64,000 nt of DNA from DASXVX01 sp036504075 (GCA_036504075.1 DASXVX010000032.1:1-64000), one strand, 5' to 3'; counted from the first letter of the stretch, positions 47,348 through 56,286 are shown. Numbers and translations are program-made. The notes: generated by a model from the letters alone, not told the origin.

Positions 47348-48850
47348 GTGACAGTCAGGGCCAGACAGTATGTGCTTGCGCTGGACCAGTCCACGACCAG
47401 TTCCCGGGCCATTCTGTTCGATGCGGCCGGCAGCGTTGCGACCGTGGCGCAAAAGGAGTTCACCCAGCGCTACCCGCAGCCGGGCTGGGTGGAGCATGAC
47501 GCCGAGGAGATTTGGGCGACCCAGCTGGAAGTTGCCCGAGATGCCCTCTCCATCGCCGGGGTCGGACCGCGGGACGTGGCCGGCATCGGCATTACAAACC
47601 AGCGGGAGACGACCGTGGTCTGGGAGCGGGCGACCGGGAAGCCGGTGGCGCCGGCGATCGTCTGGCAGTGCCGCCGGACGGCGGACTACTGCCGTGATCT
47701 GCGGCAGGCGGGCTGGGACGACGTCATTCGCGCCAAGACCGGTCTTGTGATCGATGCGTACTTCTCCGGAACGAAACTGAAGTGGATTCTGGATTCCGTG
47801 CCCGGTCTCCGGGAACGGGCGGAGCGGGGCGAAGTGCTGTTTGGCACCATCGATTCGTGGCTGCTCTGGAAGCTCTCCGGCGGAAAGATTCACGCCACCG
47901 ACTACTCCAACGCCTCGCGGACCATGCTGTTCAACATCCACGAGTTGCAGTGGGATCGGGAGATCCTATCTGAGTTCGGGATTCCGGCGGCCATGCTGCC
48001 GGCGGTCCGGCCGTCGTCCGGCATTTTCGGGGAGACGGACCCGGCGCTGTTCGGCGGGTCCATCCGGCTGGCGGGCGCGGCGGGCGATCAGCAGGCGGCG
48101 CTGTTCGGTCAGGCCTGCTGGGAGTCCGGTATGGCCAAGAATACATACGGCACCGGCTGCTTCCTGCTCATGAACACCGGGACGAAGGCGGTCGCCAGCC
48201 CGAACGGCCTGCTGACCACCATTGCCTGGGGGCTGGACGGCAAGGTGGAGTATGCGCTGGAGGGCAGCGTCTTCATCGCCGGTGCGGCGGTGCAGTGGCT
48301 ACGGGACGGTCTGGGGCTGATCGGTACGGCGGCGGAGACGGAAACGCTGGCCCGGACGATTTCGGATACCGGCGGGGTCTACTTCGTGCCGGCGTTTGTG
48401 GGGCTTGGGACGCCCTACTGGGACGCCTACGCCCGCGGTACCATGGTCGGGCTGACCCGGGGGACCGGGCGGGCCCACATCGCCCGGGCGGCGCTCGAGG
48501 CGATTGCCTACCAGGCCCGGGACGTGCTGGACGTGATGGCCCGAGACTCCGGCATCGACCTGCAGACGCTGCGGGTGGACGGCGGGGCGGCCCGGAACGA
48601 CTTCCTCATGCAGTTCCAGGCGGACATGCTGACGAAGCCGGTGGAGCGTCCGGCCAACGTCGAGACGACAGCGACCGGGGCAGCCTACCTGGCGGGCCTG
48701 GCGACGGGGGTGTGGGACCGGGCCGGGCTGCAGGACCGCCGCAGAAACGTCCACACGTTCCTGCCGGTCATGGACGAGGCGACCCGGGAGCGGTTGTATG
48801 CCGGCTGGAAGCGGGCGGTGCAGCGGGCCTCTGGCTGGGTCGAGGGGTAA
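47348..48850 (+). CDS. glpK: Glycerol kinase
   Basis: GlpK phosphorylates glycerol to glycerol 3-phosphate with ATP. The 500-aa FGGY-family kinase has YVLALDQSTTSSRAILFD at the N-terminus, GITNQRETTVVWERATGKPV, the glycerol-binding FSGTKLKWILD, and TYGTGCFLLMNTG. The second FGGY signature is GIDLQTLRVDGGAARNDFLM. GTG 47348. No glpF, glpD or regulator is adjacent, so it is isolated here; a terminator and two tandem repeats follow. Confidence 0.97.
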   Translation: MTVRARQYVLALDQSTTSSRAILFDAAGSVATVAQKEFTQRYPQPGWVEHDAEEIWATQLEVARDALSIAGVGPRDVAGIGITNQRETTVVWERATGKPVAPAIVWQCRRTADYCRDLRQAGWDDVIRAKTGLVIDAYFSGTKLKWILDSVPGLRERAERGEVLFGTIDSWLLWKLSGGKIHATDYSNASRTMLFNIHELQWDREILSEFGIPAAMLPAVRPSSGIFGETDPALFGGSIRLAGAAGDQQAALFGQACWESGMAKNTYGTGCFLLMNTGTKAVASPNGLLTTIAWGLDGKVEYALEGSVFIAGAAVQWLRDGLGLIGTAAETETLARTISDTGGVYFVPAFVGLGTPYWDAYARGTMVGLTRGTGRAHIARAALEAIAYQARDVLDVMARDSGIDLQTLRVDGGAARNDFLMQFQADMLTKPVERPANVETTATGAAYLAGLATGVWDRAGLQDRRRNVHTFLPVMDEATRERLYAGWKRAVQRASGWVEG

Positions 48851-48856
48851 AGCAGA

Positions 48857-48884
48857 GGGGAGAGCCATGAGGGCTCTCCCTTTC
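48857..48884 (+). terminator. Intrinsic terminator after glpK
   Basis: GGGGAGAGCC/GGGCTCTCCC with loop ATGA is followed by TTTC, a few nt past the glpK stop. Confidence 0.75.
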
Positions 48885-48885
48885 T

Positions 48886-48963
48886 CGCGACTGACTCCGT
48901 CAGTCGCCGGAGCGGCCGGCAGACCGCGACTGATGAAGTCAGTCGCCGAAGCGGTCGGCAGAC
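48886..48963. repeat. Two tandem 39-bp repeats with internal hairpins
   Basis: Copy 1 (48886-48924) and copy 2 (48925-48963) abut exactly. Both begin CGCGACTGA, contain GTCAGTCGCCG, and end CGGCAGAC; differences are few (ACTCC vs ATGAA, G/A, C/T). Each copy can form a GACTGA/TCAGTC stem. A further hairpin CTTTTGC/GCAAAAG follows at 48963-48979. The unit resembles a small REP-like element and lies between glpK and the convergent M23 gene. Confidence 0.75.
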
Positions 48964-49000
48964 TTTTGCGGAGCAAAAGGCGGGAGGCAACTATTCTGAC

Positions 49001-50218
49001 TCAGGGCAGGTAATTTCGGGGGTTCTGGCAGACGCCGTTTACGATCACTTCAAAATGCAGGTGCGGGCCGGTGGAGTGGCCGGTGCTGCCGACCAGAATC
49101 ACGGCGTCGCCCCGGGCCACGTTCTGGCCAACCCGGACCAGAATGGAGGAGGCGTGGGCGTAGCGGGTCTTGACACCGTCACCGTGATCGACGATGACGC
49201 AGTAGCCGTAGCCGCCGTCCCAGCCGGCGAAGGTGACTGTGCCGCCTCGGACCGCGTAGGCCCTGGTGCCCGAAGGCACTGCGATGTCAATTCCGCTGTG
49301 CGCGTGCGTAAACTCCGTTGTGATCAGCCCACCTGCGATGGGCCAGCGCCATCCGCCGGTGCTTGAATCCGTCCGGGCCGGAGCCGCGGGCTGGGCTGCA
49401 GGTTGAGCCGTGGGCTGGGCCGTGGGATTGGCGGCGGGCGCAGCGGCCGCTGCCGGGACGGAGGGCCGCTGGGTAGGAGCGGCCGGGGCCTCAGGACGGA
49501 CAAAGTCACCGCGGCTCACCACCATGTTCCGGGGCACCGTCGGGCGGGCGCCCGGGAGGAGCAGGAAGTCATCGATCTGGAGGACGGCGTCGGGCGCCAG
49601 GCTGTTGGCCGTCACAATCTGGTCCACCGTGATGGCATAGGTGTCGGCGATGTCCACCAGCGTGTCGCCGGACTGAACCGTATAGCCGGCGCCGTGGAAG
49701 TCGGGAACGACCCGCAGCGTCTGGCCGGGCTGAAGCAAATCGGTGTCGACCCGGGGATTCAGCCCGAGCAGCGTGGCGGTGTCGGTGTTGTTGGCGGCGG
49801 CAATGGACCAGAGCGAATCGCCGTCCTGGACGACGCGCTGGACCAACCTGAGCCGTGCGACCGGCGCCGGCACCGCCGCTTCATACCGTTCGCGGGCGGT
49901 CAGGGAGAGGTACCGGGAATCGGGTCCGATGACCAGTTCCGGCCCGGGCATCTTCTGCGGAGCGGGCTGGGACTGTGCCAAGACCGGCAGGCTTTCCCCA
50001 GCGGGGCCTGAAACAGCATCCTTCGGGTGCAGGGCAGCCACGCCCAGAGCGCCCCCAACCAGAATGCAACCGACCACCCCGGCTGCCGTCCGCTGATACC
50101 CTTTACGTACATGAACCCCTTTGATTGAAATCCCACCTTTGCTTGTCGGTAATTCCCGGCATCTGGCCGGTTGTTTGGTTACATTCTGGCCGGTGTTATG
50201 GAAAGCTAAACCGACCAA
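49001..50218 (-). CDS. LysM-domain M23 family metallopeptidase
   Basis: A secreted or membrane-anchored wall hydrolase. After a transmembrane segment (GVVGCILVGGALGVAALHP) come two LysM repeats (VVQDGDSLWSIAAANNTDTA; YTVQSGDTLVDIADTYAITV), a Pro/Ala/Gln-rich linker with PTAQPTAQPAAQPA-type repeats, and an M23 domain. Its zinc ligands appear in HAHSGIDIA and HLHFE. The annotated start (TTG 50218) is uncertain. Homologous sequence begins nearer VRKGYQRTAAG, but the only nearby in-frame starts with a ribosome site (AAAGGTGG) are ATT or ATC. It is divergent from the next M23 gene. Confidence 0.9.
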   Translation of the reverse strand: MVGLAFHNTGQNVTKQPARCRELPTSKGGISIKGVHVRKGYQRTAAGVVGCILVGGALGVAALHPKDAVSGPAGESLPVLAQSQPAPQKMPGPELVIGPDSRYLSLTARERYEAAVPAPVARLRLVQRVVQDGDSLWSIAAANNTDTATLLGLNPRVDTDLLQPGQTLRVVPDFHGAGYTVQSGDTLVDIADTYAITVDQIVTANSLAPDAVLQIDDFLLLPGARPTVPRNMVVSRGDFVRPEAPAAPTQRPSVPAAAAAPAANPTAQPTAQPAAQPAAPARTDSSTGGWRWPIAGGLITTEFTHAHSGIDIAVPSGTRAYAVRGGTVTFAGWDGGYGYCVIVDHGDGVKTRYAHASSILVRVGQNVARGDAVILVGSTGHSTGPHLHFEVIVNGVCQNPRNYLP

Positions 50219-50318
50219 GTGTTAAACGCCCCAATTTTCTTACCCGCGCAGGAAGGGATCTTACTACATGCAGCGAATTACTTTTGTCGCGACTCAGGCG
50301 CGTGATGGAGGTGATGGT

Positions 50319-51668
50319 TTGCCGCGTAAAGCCCTTGTACTGACAGCCGTTGCCTTCGTTTTGGCCTTAGGGCTGGCAGCGGATCTGGGCTGGAGGGCGT
50401 ATACCCGTCCTCGGTTTGCCGTCCTTGTCGAAGGTAAACTTGTCGGCGGCGTGCGTAACGCCAACACGGCTCAACAGGCCCTCAAGACAGTTGAGGAGCA
50501 AATTACGGCAGATATGCAGGTCCAGGTCGGTAACATCTCCGCAAAACTGTCGGTTCGACCGCTGGATCCGAAAGAACGGCCCGTTGTCGTGGACGAAACC
50601 GGAATTGGGCGGGCGCTGATTGCCACCATTCCATCGCTCACGCAAGGCTTTGCCATAACGGTGAACGGCCGGGACATCGTCGGCGTGGCGGATCTCAATC
50701 AAGCCAAAGCGGTGAAGGACGGACTGCTGGAAGAATACCGATCCACCGTACTAAAAGACGCCGCAGCGGTCGAGGTGTTGAAGTTCCAGGAGACCATTGA
50801 CTGGCACCCGAAGCTGATGCGGACGGAAAACCTCCGGACGGTGGAAGAGGCCCAGACCATCCTCAAGTACGGCACCGACAAGATGGCGCAGTACGTGGTC
50901 CGGTCCGGCGATACCGGCTGGGACATCGCCCGGTCCTACAGCGTTTCTCCCGAGCAACTGGCGAAGTCCAATCCCGACGTCGACCTGGAAGTGCTTCAAA
51001 TCGGGCAGACCCTGAACGTCACGTTCAAGGAGCCCTACGTACATACAGTCTCGGTTTCCAAGCGGGTCGCGAAGGAAGGTATTCCCTTCTCCGAAGAGAT
51101 TCAGAACGACCCGAACCTGTGGCCATGGCAGTACGCAGTCGTAGTCCCCGGCGTAATGGGTTCCCGGGAGTTGACCATTCGGGAGTCCCGGGAAAACGGC
51201 AAGGTAATCCGCACCGACGTGGTGGATTCAAAGGTGCTCTCGCAGCCAAAGCAGCAGTCTGCCCGGCAAGGAACCAAGCAGGTTCCGCCCATGGGTTCGG
51301 GCCAGCTGGCTTTCCCGGTAGTGGGCGTAATCACGTCTTACTACGGGGACCGTCCCGAGGGCTACCACTTCGGCGTGGATATTGGCTGCTCGGTCGGGAC
51401 GCCGGTGCTGGCCGCCGACAATGGCATGGTGACCTTTGCCGGCTGGGACGGCAACTACGGCTACGCCATGCATATTGACCACGGTGGCGGCAAGATGATC
51501 ACCTGGTATGCCCACCTTTCCGCTTTTGCTGTGTCCGTGGGTGACACCGTAAAGAAAGGGCAGGTCATTGCCTACTCGGGGAACACCGGTCGCTCAACGG
51601 GTCCGCATCTGCACTACGAAGTTCACAGCAACGGCGTGGCTCTGAACCCTCTCAGCTTCTATAAGTAA
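50319..51668 (+). CDS. LysM/G5-type M23 family metallopeptidase
   Basis: A 449-aa membrane-anchored peptidoglycan endopeptidase. It has an N-terminal transmembrane helix (ALVLTAVAFVLALGLAADLG), a region of about 170 residues, a LysM repeat (YVVRSGDTGWDIARSYSVSP) and a G5-like domain (VSVSKRVAKEGIPFSEEIQN, then GSRELTIRESRENGK). The C-terminal M23 domain has HFGVDIG and HLHYEV zinc motifs. I place the start at TTG 50319, seven nt after GGAGG; upstream in-frame codons from 50268 have no such site. It is divergent from the other LysM/M23 gene and upstream of the walRK locus; such enzymes are typical WalR targets. Confidence 0.9.
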   Translation: MPRKALVLTAVAFVLALGLAADLGWRAYTRPRFAVLVEGKLVGGVRNANTAQQALKTVEEQITADMQVQVGNISAKLSVRPLDPKERPVVVDETGIGRALIATIPSLTQGFAITVNGRDIVGVADLNQAKAVKDGLLEEYRSTVLKDAAAVEVLKFQETIDWHPKLMRTENLRTVEEAQTILKYGTDKMAQYVVRSGDTGWDIARSYSVSPEQLAKSNPDVDLEVLQIGQTLNVTFKEPYVHTVSVSKRVAKEGIPFSEEIQNDPNLWPWQYAVVVPGVMGSRELTIRESRENGKVIRTDVVDSKVLSQPKQQSARQGTKQVPPMGSGQLAFPVVGVITSYYGDRPEGYHFGVDIGCSVGTPVLAADNGMVTFAGWDGNYGYAMHIDHGGGKMITWYAHLSAFAVSVGDTVKKGQVIAYSGNTGRSTGPHLHYEVHSNGVALNPLSFYK

Positions 51669-51674
51669 TCGCAG

Positions 51675-51702
51675 CCACCCGGTTATAGACCGGGTGGTTT
51701 TT
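51675..51702 (+). terminator. Intrinsic terminator after the M23 gene
   Basis: CCACCCGGT/ACCGGGTGG with a TATAG loop is followed by TTTTT, right after the stop codon. Confidence 0.92.
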
Positions 51703-51858
51703 GTATGGGTCCCCCTCGTTTGGGAAAGGATAACACGCAAGGAGGATAATAGCCTCACCTGGTGAGGAGGAGATGCAGGCAATACGGTCGAACTCTCTAA
51801 AAACCTCCCTTACAGAAGGGCGTTGTTCCCAAATAACGTCTCCGAAGGAGGGCGCAAG

Positions 51859-52362
51859 ATGGAGAAGCCGAAAGAAGCCCGAAGCAAAGCCGAAGCCATT
51901 CGCACGTTCTTGGATCAGCACCAGCCCAAACTTCCTGAGGCCCGAGGGTTTCTTCAGTTCCTTCTTGCCAAAGAAGATATCCTGCGCCGCTTGGAGATCG
52001 TCTCAGACCTGTCTGACTGCCGCTATGCCATTCTGGTGTCCGCGAAGGGTTCGGGGTCCTTCCCCTTCTTTTACAAACGGGGGGATCGCTACTTTCACAA
52101 GACCTCCCAAGCTGTGGTAGAGCTCATGAAATTCGTACCAGAACGCATCGCCCTCTGCTTGTCAGCTACCCCGCCCGCATGGTCGCCTGAACGCCAGGAG
52201 TTCCTTGATACGTTAGGCGAGTGGTACGACGACGTATTTTCCGACGACCTGGACAAGGTGCTGAAGCGGCAGACCCTGTTGGAACGAATTGATCATGCGC
52301 TCGCCATTGGTGACAAGGGCTCCTTCGAGCAGCTTTCGGAAGAACTGCGCCGGCTGGATTAA
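51859..52362 (+). CDS. YpiB-like (UPF0302 / IDEAL) protein
   Basis: The 167-aa soluble protein resembles the YpiB family: ARGFLQFLLAKEDILRRLEI, a central CRYAILVSAKGSGSFPFFYK, and a C-terminal IDEAL-type helix pair ERIDHALAIGDKGSFEQLSE followed by ELRRLD. YpiB-family proteins are small Firmicutes proteins of poorly defined function, some implicated in envelope or lipid A-like regulation through protein turnover. ATG 51859 behind GGAGGGCG. A CCTCAC/GTGAGG hairpin lies in the upstream leader near 51753-51767. Confidence 0.7.
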   Translation: MEKPKEARSKAEAIRTFLDQHQPKLPEARGFLQFLLAKEDILRRLEIVSDLSDCRYAILVSAKGSGSFPFFYKRGDRYFHKTSQAVVELMKFVPERIALCLSATPPAWSPERQEFLDTLGEWYDDVFSDDLDKVLKRQTLLERIDHALAIGDKGSFEQLSEELRRLD

Positions 52363-52388
52363 GCGGTCCCCATAGTGCCCGGACTCTT

Positions 52389-52416
52389 GCCCATCCCATC
52401 CAGGGATGGGCTTTTT
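52389..52416 (+). terminator. Intrinsic terminator after the YpiB-like gene
   Basis: GCCCATCCC/GGGATGGGC with a 5-nt loop is followed by TTTTT. Confidence 0.92.
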
Positions 52417-52531
52417 CTGTCATGAAACCCAATGAATTGCCGATAGTCGCATTATGTCAACTCATCTTATACTGTGGGGAGGCCGCATATACGTTAAAGT
52501 AACGCAACTGACAGGGAAGGCGTGAAGCACC

Positions 52532-53404
52532 ATGAGCAACCTGAACCGGTGGCTCCTGGCGGCCGTCCCGATTCTCCTGGTGCCGGCGCTGCTGTTCTGG
52601 TTCTGGCCTCGCCCCCGGGACGTCATGTACAGCCTCTACCGGGAACGGGGCAAGGCGCAGACGCTGGCTGGGCTGGACGGCTACCAAAGCAAAGAGAGCC
52701 AGCACTACGAAATCTGGTACACGGACGCCGACGAAAAGAACGTAGACATGATCCTGAAAACGGCTGAGACGGTGTACGGGCCGGTGGTCAAAGCGGTTGG
52801 GTTTCAGGCGGACAAGGTCCCCCTGATCGTTTACCCGGACCGGACGGTGCTGCGCAAGGCCTTCGGCTGGGGTAGCAGTGAGAGCGCCATGGGCGTCTAT
52901 TGGCAGGGGACCGTGCGCCTGCTCTCCCCAAACGCCTGGATTGATGAGCAAACCGACAAGAGCCGGGCACGGGTGTTTCGCAAGCTGAACCCCATCGCCC
53001 ACGAGCTGACGCACTACCTGTTGGACTACAAGACCAGCGGCAACTATCCACGCTGGTTCACGGAAGGGCTGGCACAGCGGGTGGAGCACGACGTAACGGG
53101 CTACCTGTGGATCGAGAATAAGTCAACCTTACGCCAGAACCTCTATTCGCTTTCGGATCTTGAGAGTCATTTCGACCAACTGGACAACCAGCCCTTGGCC
53201 TACCGTGAGTCTTTCCTGCTGGTTGACTACCTGGCCAGCACCTACGGGAAGGCGCAAATGTCGGCCCTGGTTGAACGGCTGGGCAACGGCATCAGCTTCG
53301 GCGACGCGGTGCGGATGACCTACGGCAAGTCGATCGGTCAAATCCACGATGATTGGGCGGACTGGGTCAAGGACAACCTTGACGAGTTAGATCCGACTGG
53401 CTAG
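52532..53404 (+). CDS. Membrane-anchored gluzincin metallopeptidase (peptidase MA-like)
   Basis: This 290-aa protein has an N-terminal transmembrane helix (WLLAAVPILLVPALLFWFW, about 7-25) and an extracytoplasmic zinc peptidase domain. The zinc site is His157-Glu158-x-x-His161 (HELTH) with a third ligand Glu178 in WFTEGLAQ, the gluzincin spacing of the peptidase MA family. Conserved family features include VPLIVYPDRTVLRKAFG and YRESFLLVDYLASTYGKAQM. Substrate unknown. ATG 52532. It is just upstream of walR, separated by short repeats. Confidence 0.85.
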   Translation: MSNLNRWLLAAVPILLVPALLFWFWPRPRDVMYSLYRERGKAQTLAGLDGYQSKESQHYEIWYTDADEKNVDMILKTAETVYGPVVKAVGFQADKVPLIVYPDRTVLRKAFGWGSSESAMGVYWQGTVRLLSPNAWIDEQTDKSRARVFRKLNPIAHELTHYLLDYKTSGNYPRWFTEGLAQRVEHDVTGYLWIENKSTLRQNLYSLSDLESHFDQLDNQPLAYRESFLLVDYLASTYGKAQMSALVERLGNGISFGDAVRMTYGKSIGQIHDDWADWVKDNLDELDPTG

Positions 53405-53407
53405 ACC

Positions 53408-53451
53408 GTCGGGCAGACCCTACCGGCAGACCCAGTCGGGCAGACCCTACC
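53408..53451. repeat. Direct repeat upstream of walR
   Basis: GTCGGGCAGACCCTACC occurs at 53408-53424 and again at 53435-53451, with a partial copy GGCAGACCCA between, giving a 27-bp period. It occupies the gap before walR and could be a regulator binding array or a replication-slippage product. Confidence 0.6.
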
Positions 53452-53520
53452 TGCAAAGGAAGGAACGCACGCCGCAATAGTCGAAGATGGGGCCGGGGAC
53501 TGTTAAAGGGGGCACTTGCC

Positions 53521-54225
53521 ATGGCTGATCGCATTCTGGTGGTAGACGACGAACGACCCATCGCTGACATTTTGAAGTTCAACCTCGAGCGGGAAGGCTA
53601 CGAGGTCGAAGTGGCATATGACGGCGAGGAGGCGATCGTGAAAGCCCGGCAGGCACCCTTTCAGTTGGTCATTCTGGACATCATGCTGCCGAAGCGGGAC
53701 GGTTTTTCGGTGTGCAAGGAAATCCGGGCGGCATCGGCGGTACCCATTCTAATGCTGTCGGCGAAGGAGGCCGAGGTCGACAAGGTTCTGGGGCTGGAGT
53801 TAGGCGCGGACGATTACGTGACCAAGCCATTCAGCCCAAGAGAACTGTTGGCCCGGGTCCGGGCGATCCTGAGAAGGATGCGGCCCCAGGATCCGCCGCA
53901 AGCAGTCCCGCAGGCCGACCAGGTGTTAAAAGGCGGCCCGCTCACGCTCAACCTGACCAGCTACGACGTGGTGAAGGGCGACCAGACGATCGCGCTGACC
54001 CCCCGGGAGTTCGAGCTGCTAAGACACGTGATCGCCCACGCCGGCCAGGTCTTTTCGCGGGAGGCCCTCCTGGAAGAGGTCTGGGGCTACGACTATTACG
54101 GCGACGTCCGCACCGTCGACGTGACCGTAAGGCGCCTGCGCGAGAAAATCGAGGACAACCCCGCCACGCCGGAGCTGATCAAGACCAAGCGCGGCATCGG
54201 CTACTACTTCCACAGGTTCTCGTAA
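53521..54225 (+). CDS. walR: Response regulator WalR (YycF)
   Basis: This is the OmpR-family response regulator of the essential WalRK system that controls cell-wall hydrolase genes. In the 234-aa protein the receiver domain starts MADRILVVDDERPIADILKF, with the phospho-acceptor Asp53 in ILDIMLPKRDG, the Thr/Ser switch in LMLSAKEAEVDKVLG and Lys in YVTKPFSPREL. A winged helix (LTPREFELLRHVIAHAGQVF; VDVTVRRLREKIEDNP) completes it. ATG 53521. walK follows after a 276-nt gap, unlike the tight spacing in many genomes. Confidence 0.95.
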   Translation: MADRILVVDDERPIADILKFNLEREGYEVEVAYDGEEAIVKARQAPFQLVILDIMLPKRDGFSVCKEIRAASAVPILMLSAKEAEVDKVLGLELGADDYVTKPFSPRELLARVRAILRRMRPQDPPQAVPQADQVLKGGPLTLNLTSYDVVKGDQTIALTPREFELLRHVIAHAGQVFSREALLEEVWGYDYYGDVRTVDVTVRRLREKIEDNPATPELIKTKRGIGYYFHRFS

Positions 54226-54501
54226 CTACCCACCCTCCCCGCGCCCAAGCGAAGAATCCTCCGAGACCGGCCCCCCCGTGGTGAGCCAAGCACGCCCCGG
54301 TCGGCGGGCGAAGGCGCATCGGGGTTTAGTTCAAGATTCGCAGCCGTTCGTGCGCGGCCGAAGTGGCGACGGCATACTTCGCCTACCTATGAGCGAGGAC
54401 GCCACGAAGGGCGAGAATCATTTCAAAGTTAAGCGCCCCGCAGCGACAAGACCACCGGCCGGCGGCGTGCGACGGAACCGTCTACCAAAGGGGTGGCAGC
54501 G
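54226..54501 (+). other. Intergenic gap between walR and walK
   Basis: About 276 nt with no gene or terminator that I can support. A 76-codon plus-strand frame (from 54278) crosses it but has arginine-rich, shadow-like composition. No clear promoter for walK was found, so walR-walK co-transcription remains the simplest reading. Confidence 0.5.
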
Positions 54502-56286
54502 GTGTTAAGGAGTATTCAGAGCAAGCTGATCTTTGTTTACCTGCTGTTGATCCTGGTGGCGTTCCAGCTAAGCGGACTCTACCTGCTAAAGAACCTGGAG
54601 CGGGCTTATGTTCGCCAGGTAGAGGATGACCTGTCTCAGCGGGCCCAACTGCTCATTGGCCAACTCTCCGGCTACAGCGTGGGCGGCAAGCTGGACGCAC
54701 AAGGCGTGAACCAGTTCATGGCCTCTTGGCCGGTGGGCAATGCAATCGTGCTGGACGCCAACGGAACGGTCATCGGGGCGACTCCACGGCAGCAGGAGCA
54801 CGCTGCGCTCCTGGGCAAAAAGTTCTCCAACGACGACGTCTCCCCGGCCCTGGTAGGCGCACCGAAGACCACCAGCCGGGGCGAGGAGAACGGGGAGCCC
54901 ATGACCTACCTGGCCGTGCCGCTCATCAGCTTGAACCGTGTCATCGGTGTCGTCTACCTGAAGGGCTCCCTCAAAGAGGCTTACGACCGGCTGAAGAACA
55001 TCCGCGACATGCTGATGACGGCCGCAGCCATCGCCCTAGGCGCCACGGCCATGCTTTCAGTCATGCTGGCCCGGACCATTACCGGTCCGGTTCGGGAAGT
55101 GACCCGCAAGGCCGGCGAGATGGCGGGCGGCAACTTCAACCAAACGATCGAAGTCCGGTCCAGCGATGAGGTTGGTCAGCTGGGCGAGATGTTCAACCGC
55201 ATGACATCGCGGCTGAAACAGACCCTCGAAGAGATTCAAGGAGAAAAGAACAAAGCCGAGGCCATTTTGTCGCACATGGCAGATGGCCTGCTGGCGTTTG
55301 GTGCCACCGGGCAGATCATTATCGTAAACCCCGCCGCGGAACGAATCCTGGGAATTATCGAGGCCGACGTGCTGGGGCAGTTGCCGCAGCACGTCTGGCC
55401 GGAGATGAAGCTGGACACGGCGCTGGCAAAGGCCCGGGAGGAAGGCCGGTCGCTAACGCAGGAGATTCATTTCGGGCCGCAGGTGCTGTTGGCCCACGTG
55501 ACCCCACTGCAGGGCGAGCGGAGCCAGCCGGCGGGCACGGTGGTGGTTTTGCACGATATCACCGAGATGGAGAAACTGGAGCGCATGCGCCGGGATTTCG
55601 TGGCGAATGTCTCCCACGAGCTGAAGACGCCCCTTACGACCGTAAAGAGTTACGTGGAAACGCTTCTGGACGGCGCCGCGGAAGAGCCGGAAGTCAGGGC
55701 CCGGTTCCTGCGGGTGGTTGAGGCAGAGACGGACCGGATGGCCCGGCTGGTGAAGGACCTGTTGCACCTGAGCCAGTTGGACCAGGGTTCCATCAATTGG
55801 GACATACAGCCCTACGAAGTGCCGGCGCTCATGGAGGAGTGTGTGGCCAAGCTGGCGGTGCCGGCGGGACGGAAGAACCTCTCCATCCGGCGGGTATACG
55901 CGCCAGGCGTCTCTCAGGCCCTGTTTGACCGGGACAAGCTCCATCAGGTAATCCTGAACCTCCTGGCCAACGCCATCGAATTTACCCCGGTCAAAGGGGA
56001 GATCACGGTGGACGTCCGGAACGACGGGGCCATGGTCAAGGTGACCGTGAAGGACTCGGGCATCGGCATTCCCAAAGAAGACTTGCCCCGCATTTTCGAG
56101 CGGTTCTACCGGGTGGACAAGGCCCGCTCCCGGATGCTCGGCGGCACGGGCCTGGGTCTTGCCATTGCTCGGCAGATCGTGGAACTGCTGGGCGGGGCCA
56201 TCTCCATCGATTCAGAGTTGGGGAAGGGCACCGAGGTCGTCTTCACCATTCCGGCAGCCCTCGCGGCAGAGTCGGAGGTGAGCTGA
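54502..56286 (+). CDS. walK: Sensor histidine kinase WalK (YycG)
   Basis: A membrane sensor kinase for WalR. The 594-aa protein has an N-terminal transmembrane helix (KLIFVYLLLILVAFQLSGLY), an extracellular Cache-like region, a second helix (LMTAAAIALGATAMLSVML) and HAMP (about 195-245). A PAS domain (AILSHMADGLLAFGATGQII) follows, then HisKA with His372 in NVSHELKTPL and HATPase motifs N (NLLANAIEFTP), G1 (VKDSGIGIPKED) and G2 (GGTGLGLAIARQIV). GTG 54502 follows AAAGGGGT. The stop is directly adjacent to walH. Confidence 0.95.
   Translation: MLRSIQSKLIFVYLLLILVAFQLSGLYLLKNLERAYVRQVEDDLSQRAQLLIGQLSGYSVGGKLDAQGVNQFMASWPVGNAIVLDANGTVIGATPRQQEHAALLGKKFSNDDVSPALVGAPKTTSRGEENGEPMTYLAVPLISLNRVIGVVYLKGSLKEAYDRLKNIRDMLMTAAAIALGATAMLSVMLARTITGPVREVTRKAGEMAGGNFNQTIEVRSSDEVGQLGEMFNRMTSRLKQTLEEIQGEKNKAEAILSHMADGLLAFGATGQIIIVNPAAERILGIIEADVLGQLPQHVWPEMKLDTALAKAREEGRSLTQEIHFGPQVLLAHVTPLQGERSQPAGTVVVLHDITEMEKLERMRRDFVANVSHELKTPLTTVKSYVETLLDGAAEEPEVRARFLRVVEAETDRMARLVKDLLHLSQLDQGSINWDIQPYEVPALMEECVAKLAVPAGRKNLSIRRVYAPGVSQALFDRDKLHQVILNLLANAIEFTPVKGEITVDVRNDGAMVKVTVKDSGIGIPKEDLPRIFERFYRVDKARSRMLGGTGLGLAIARQIVELLGGAISIDSELGKGTEVVFTIPAALAAESEVS

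Noticed and set aside
50140..50318. WalR binding sites or a ydaO-type cyclic-di-AMP riboswitch between the divergent M23 genes
   Set aside because: Single TGTTA/TGTAAC half-sites occur but no paired TGTWAH-N5-TGTWAH, and no ydaO core motif was recognised.
54278..54508. A 76-codon frame between walR and walK
   Set aside because: Arginine-rich composition, no family resemblance, and it runs into walK out of frame.
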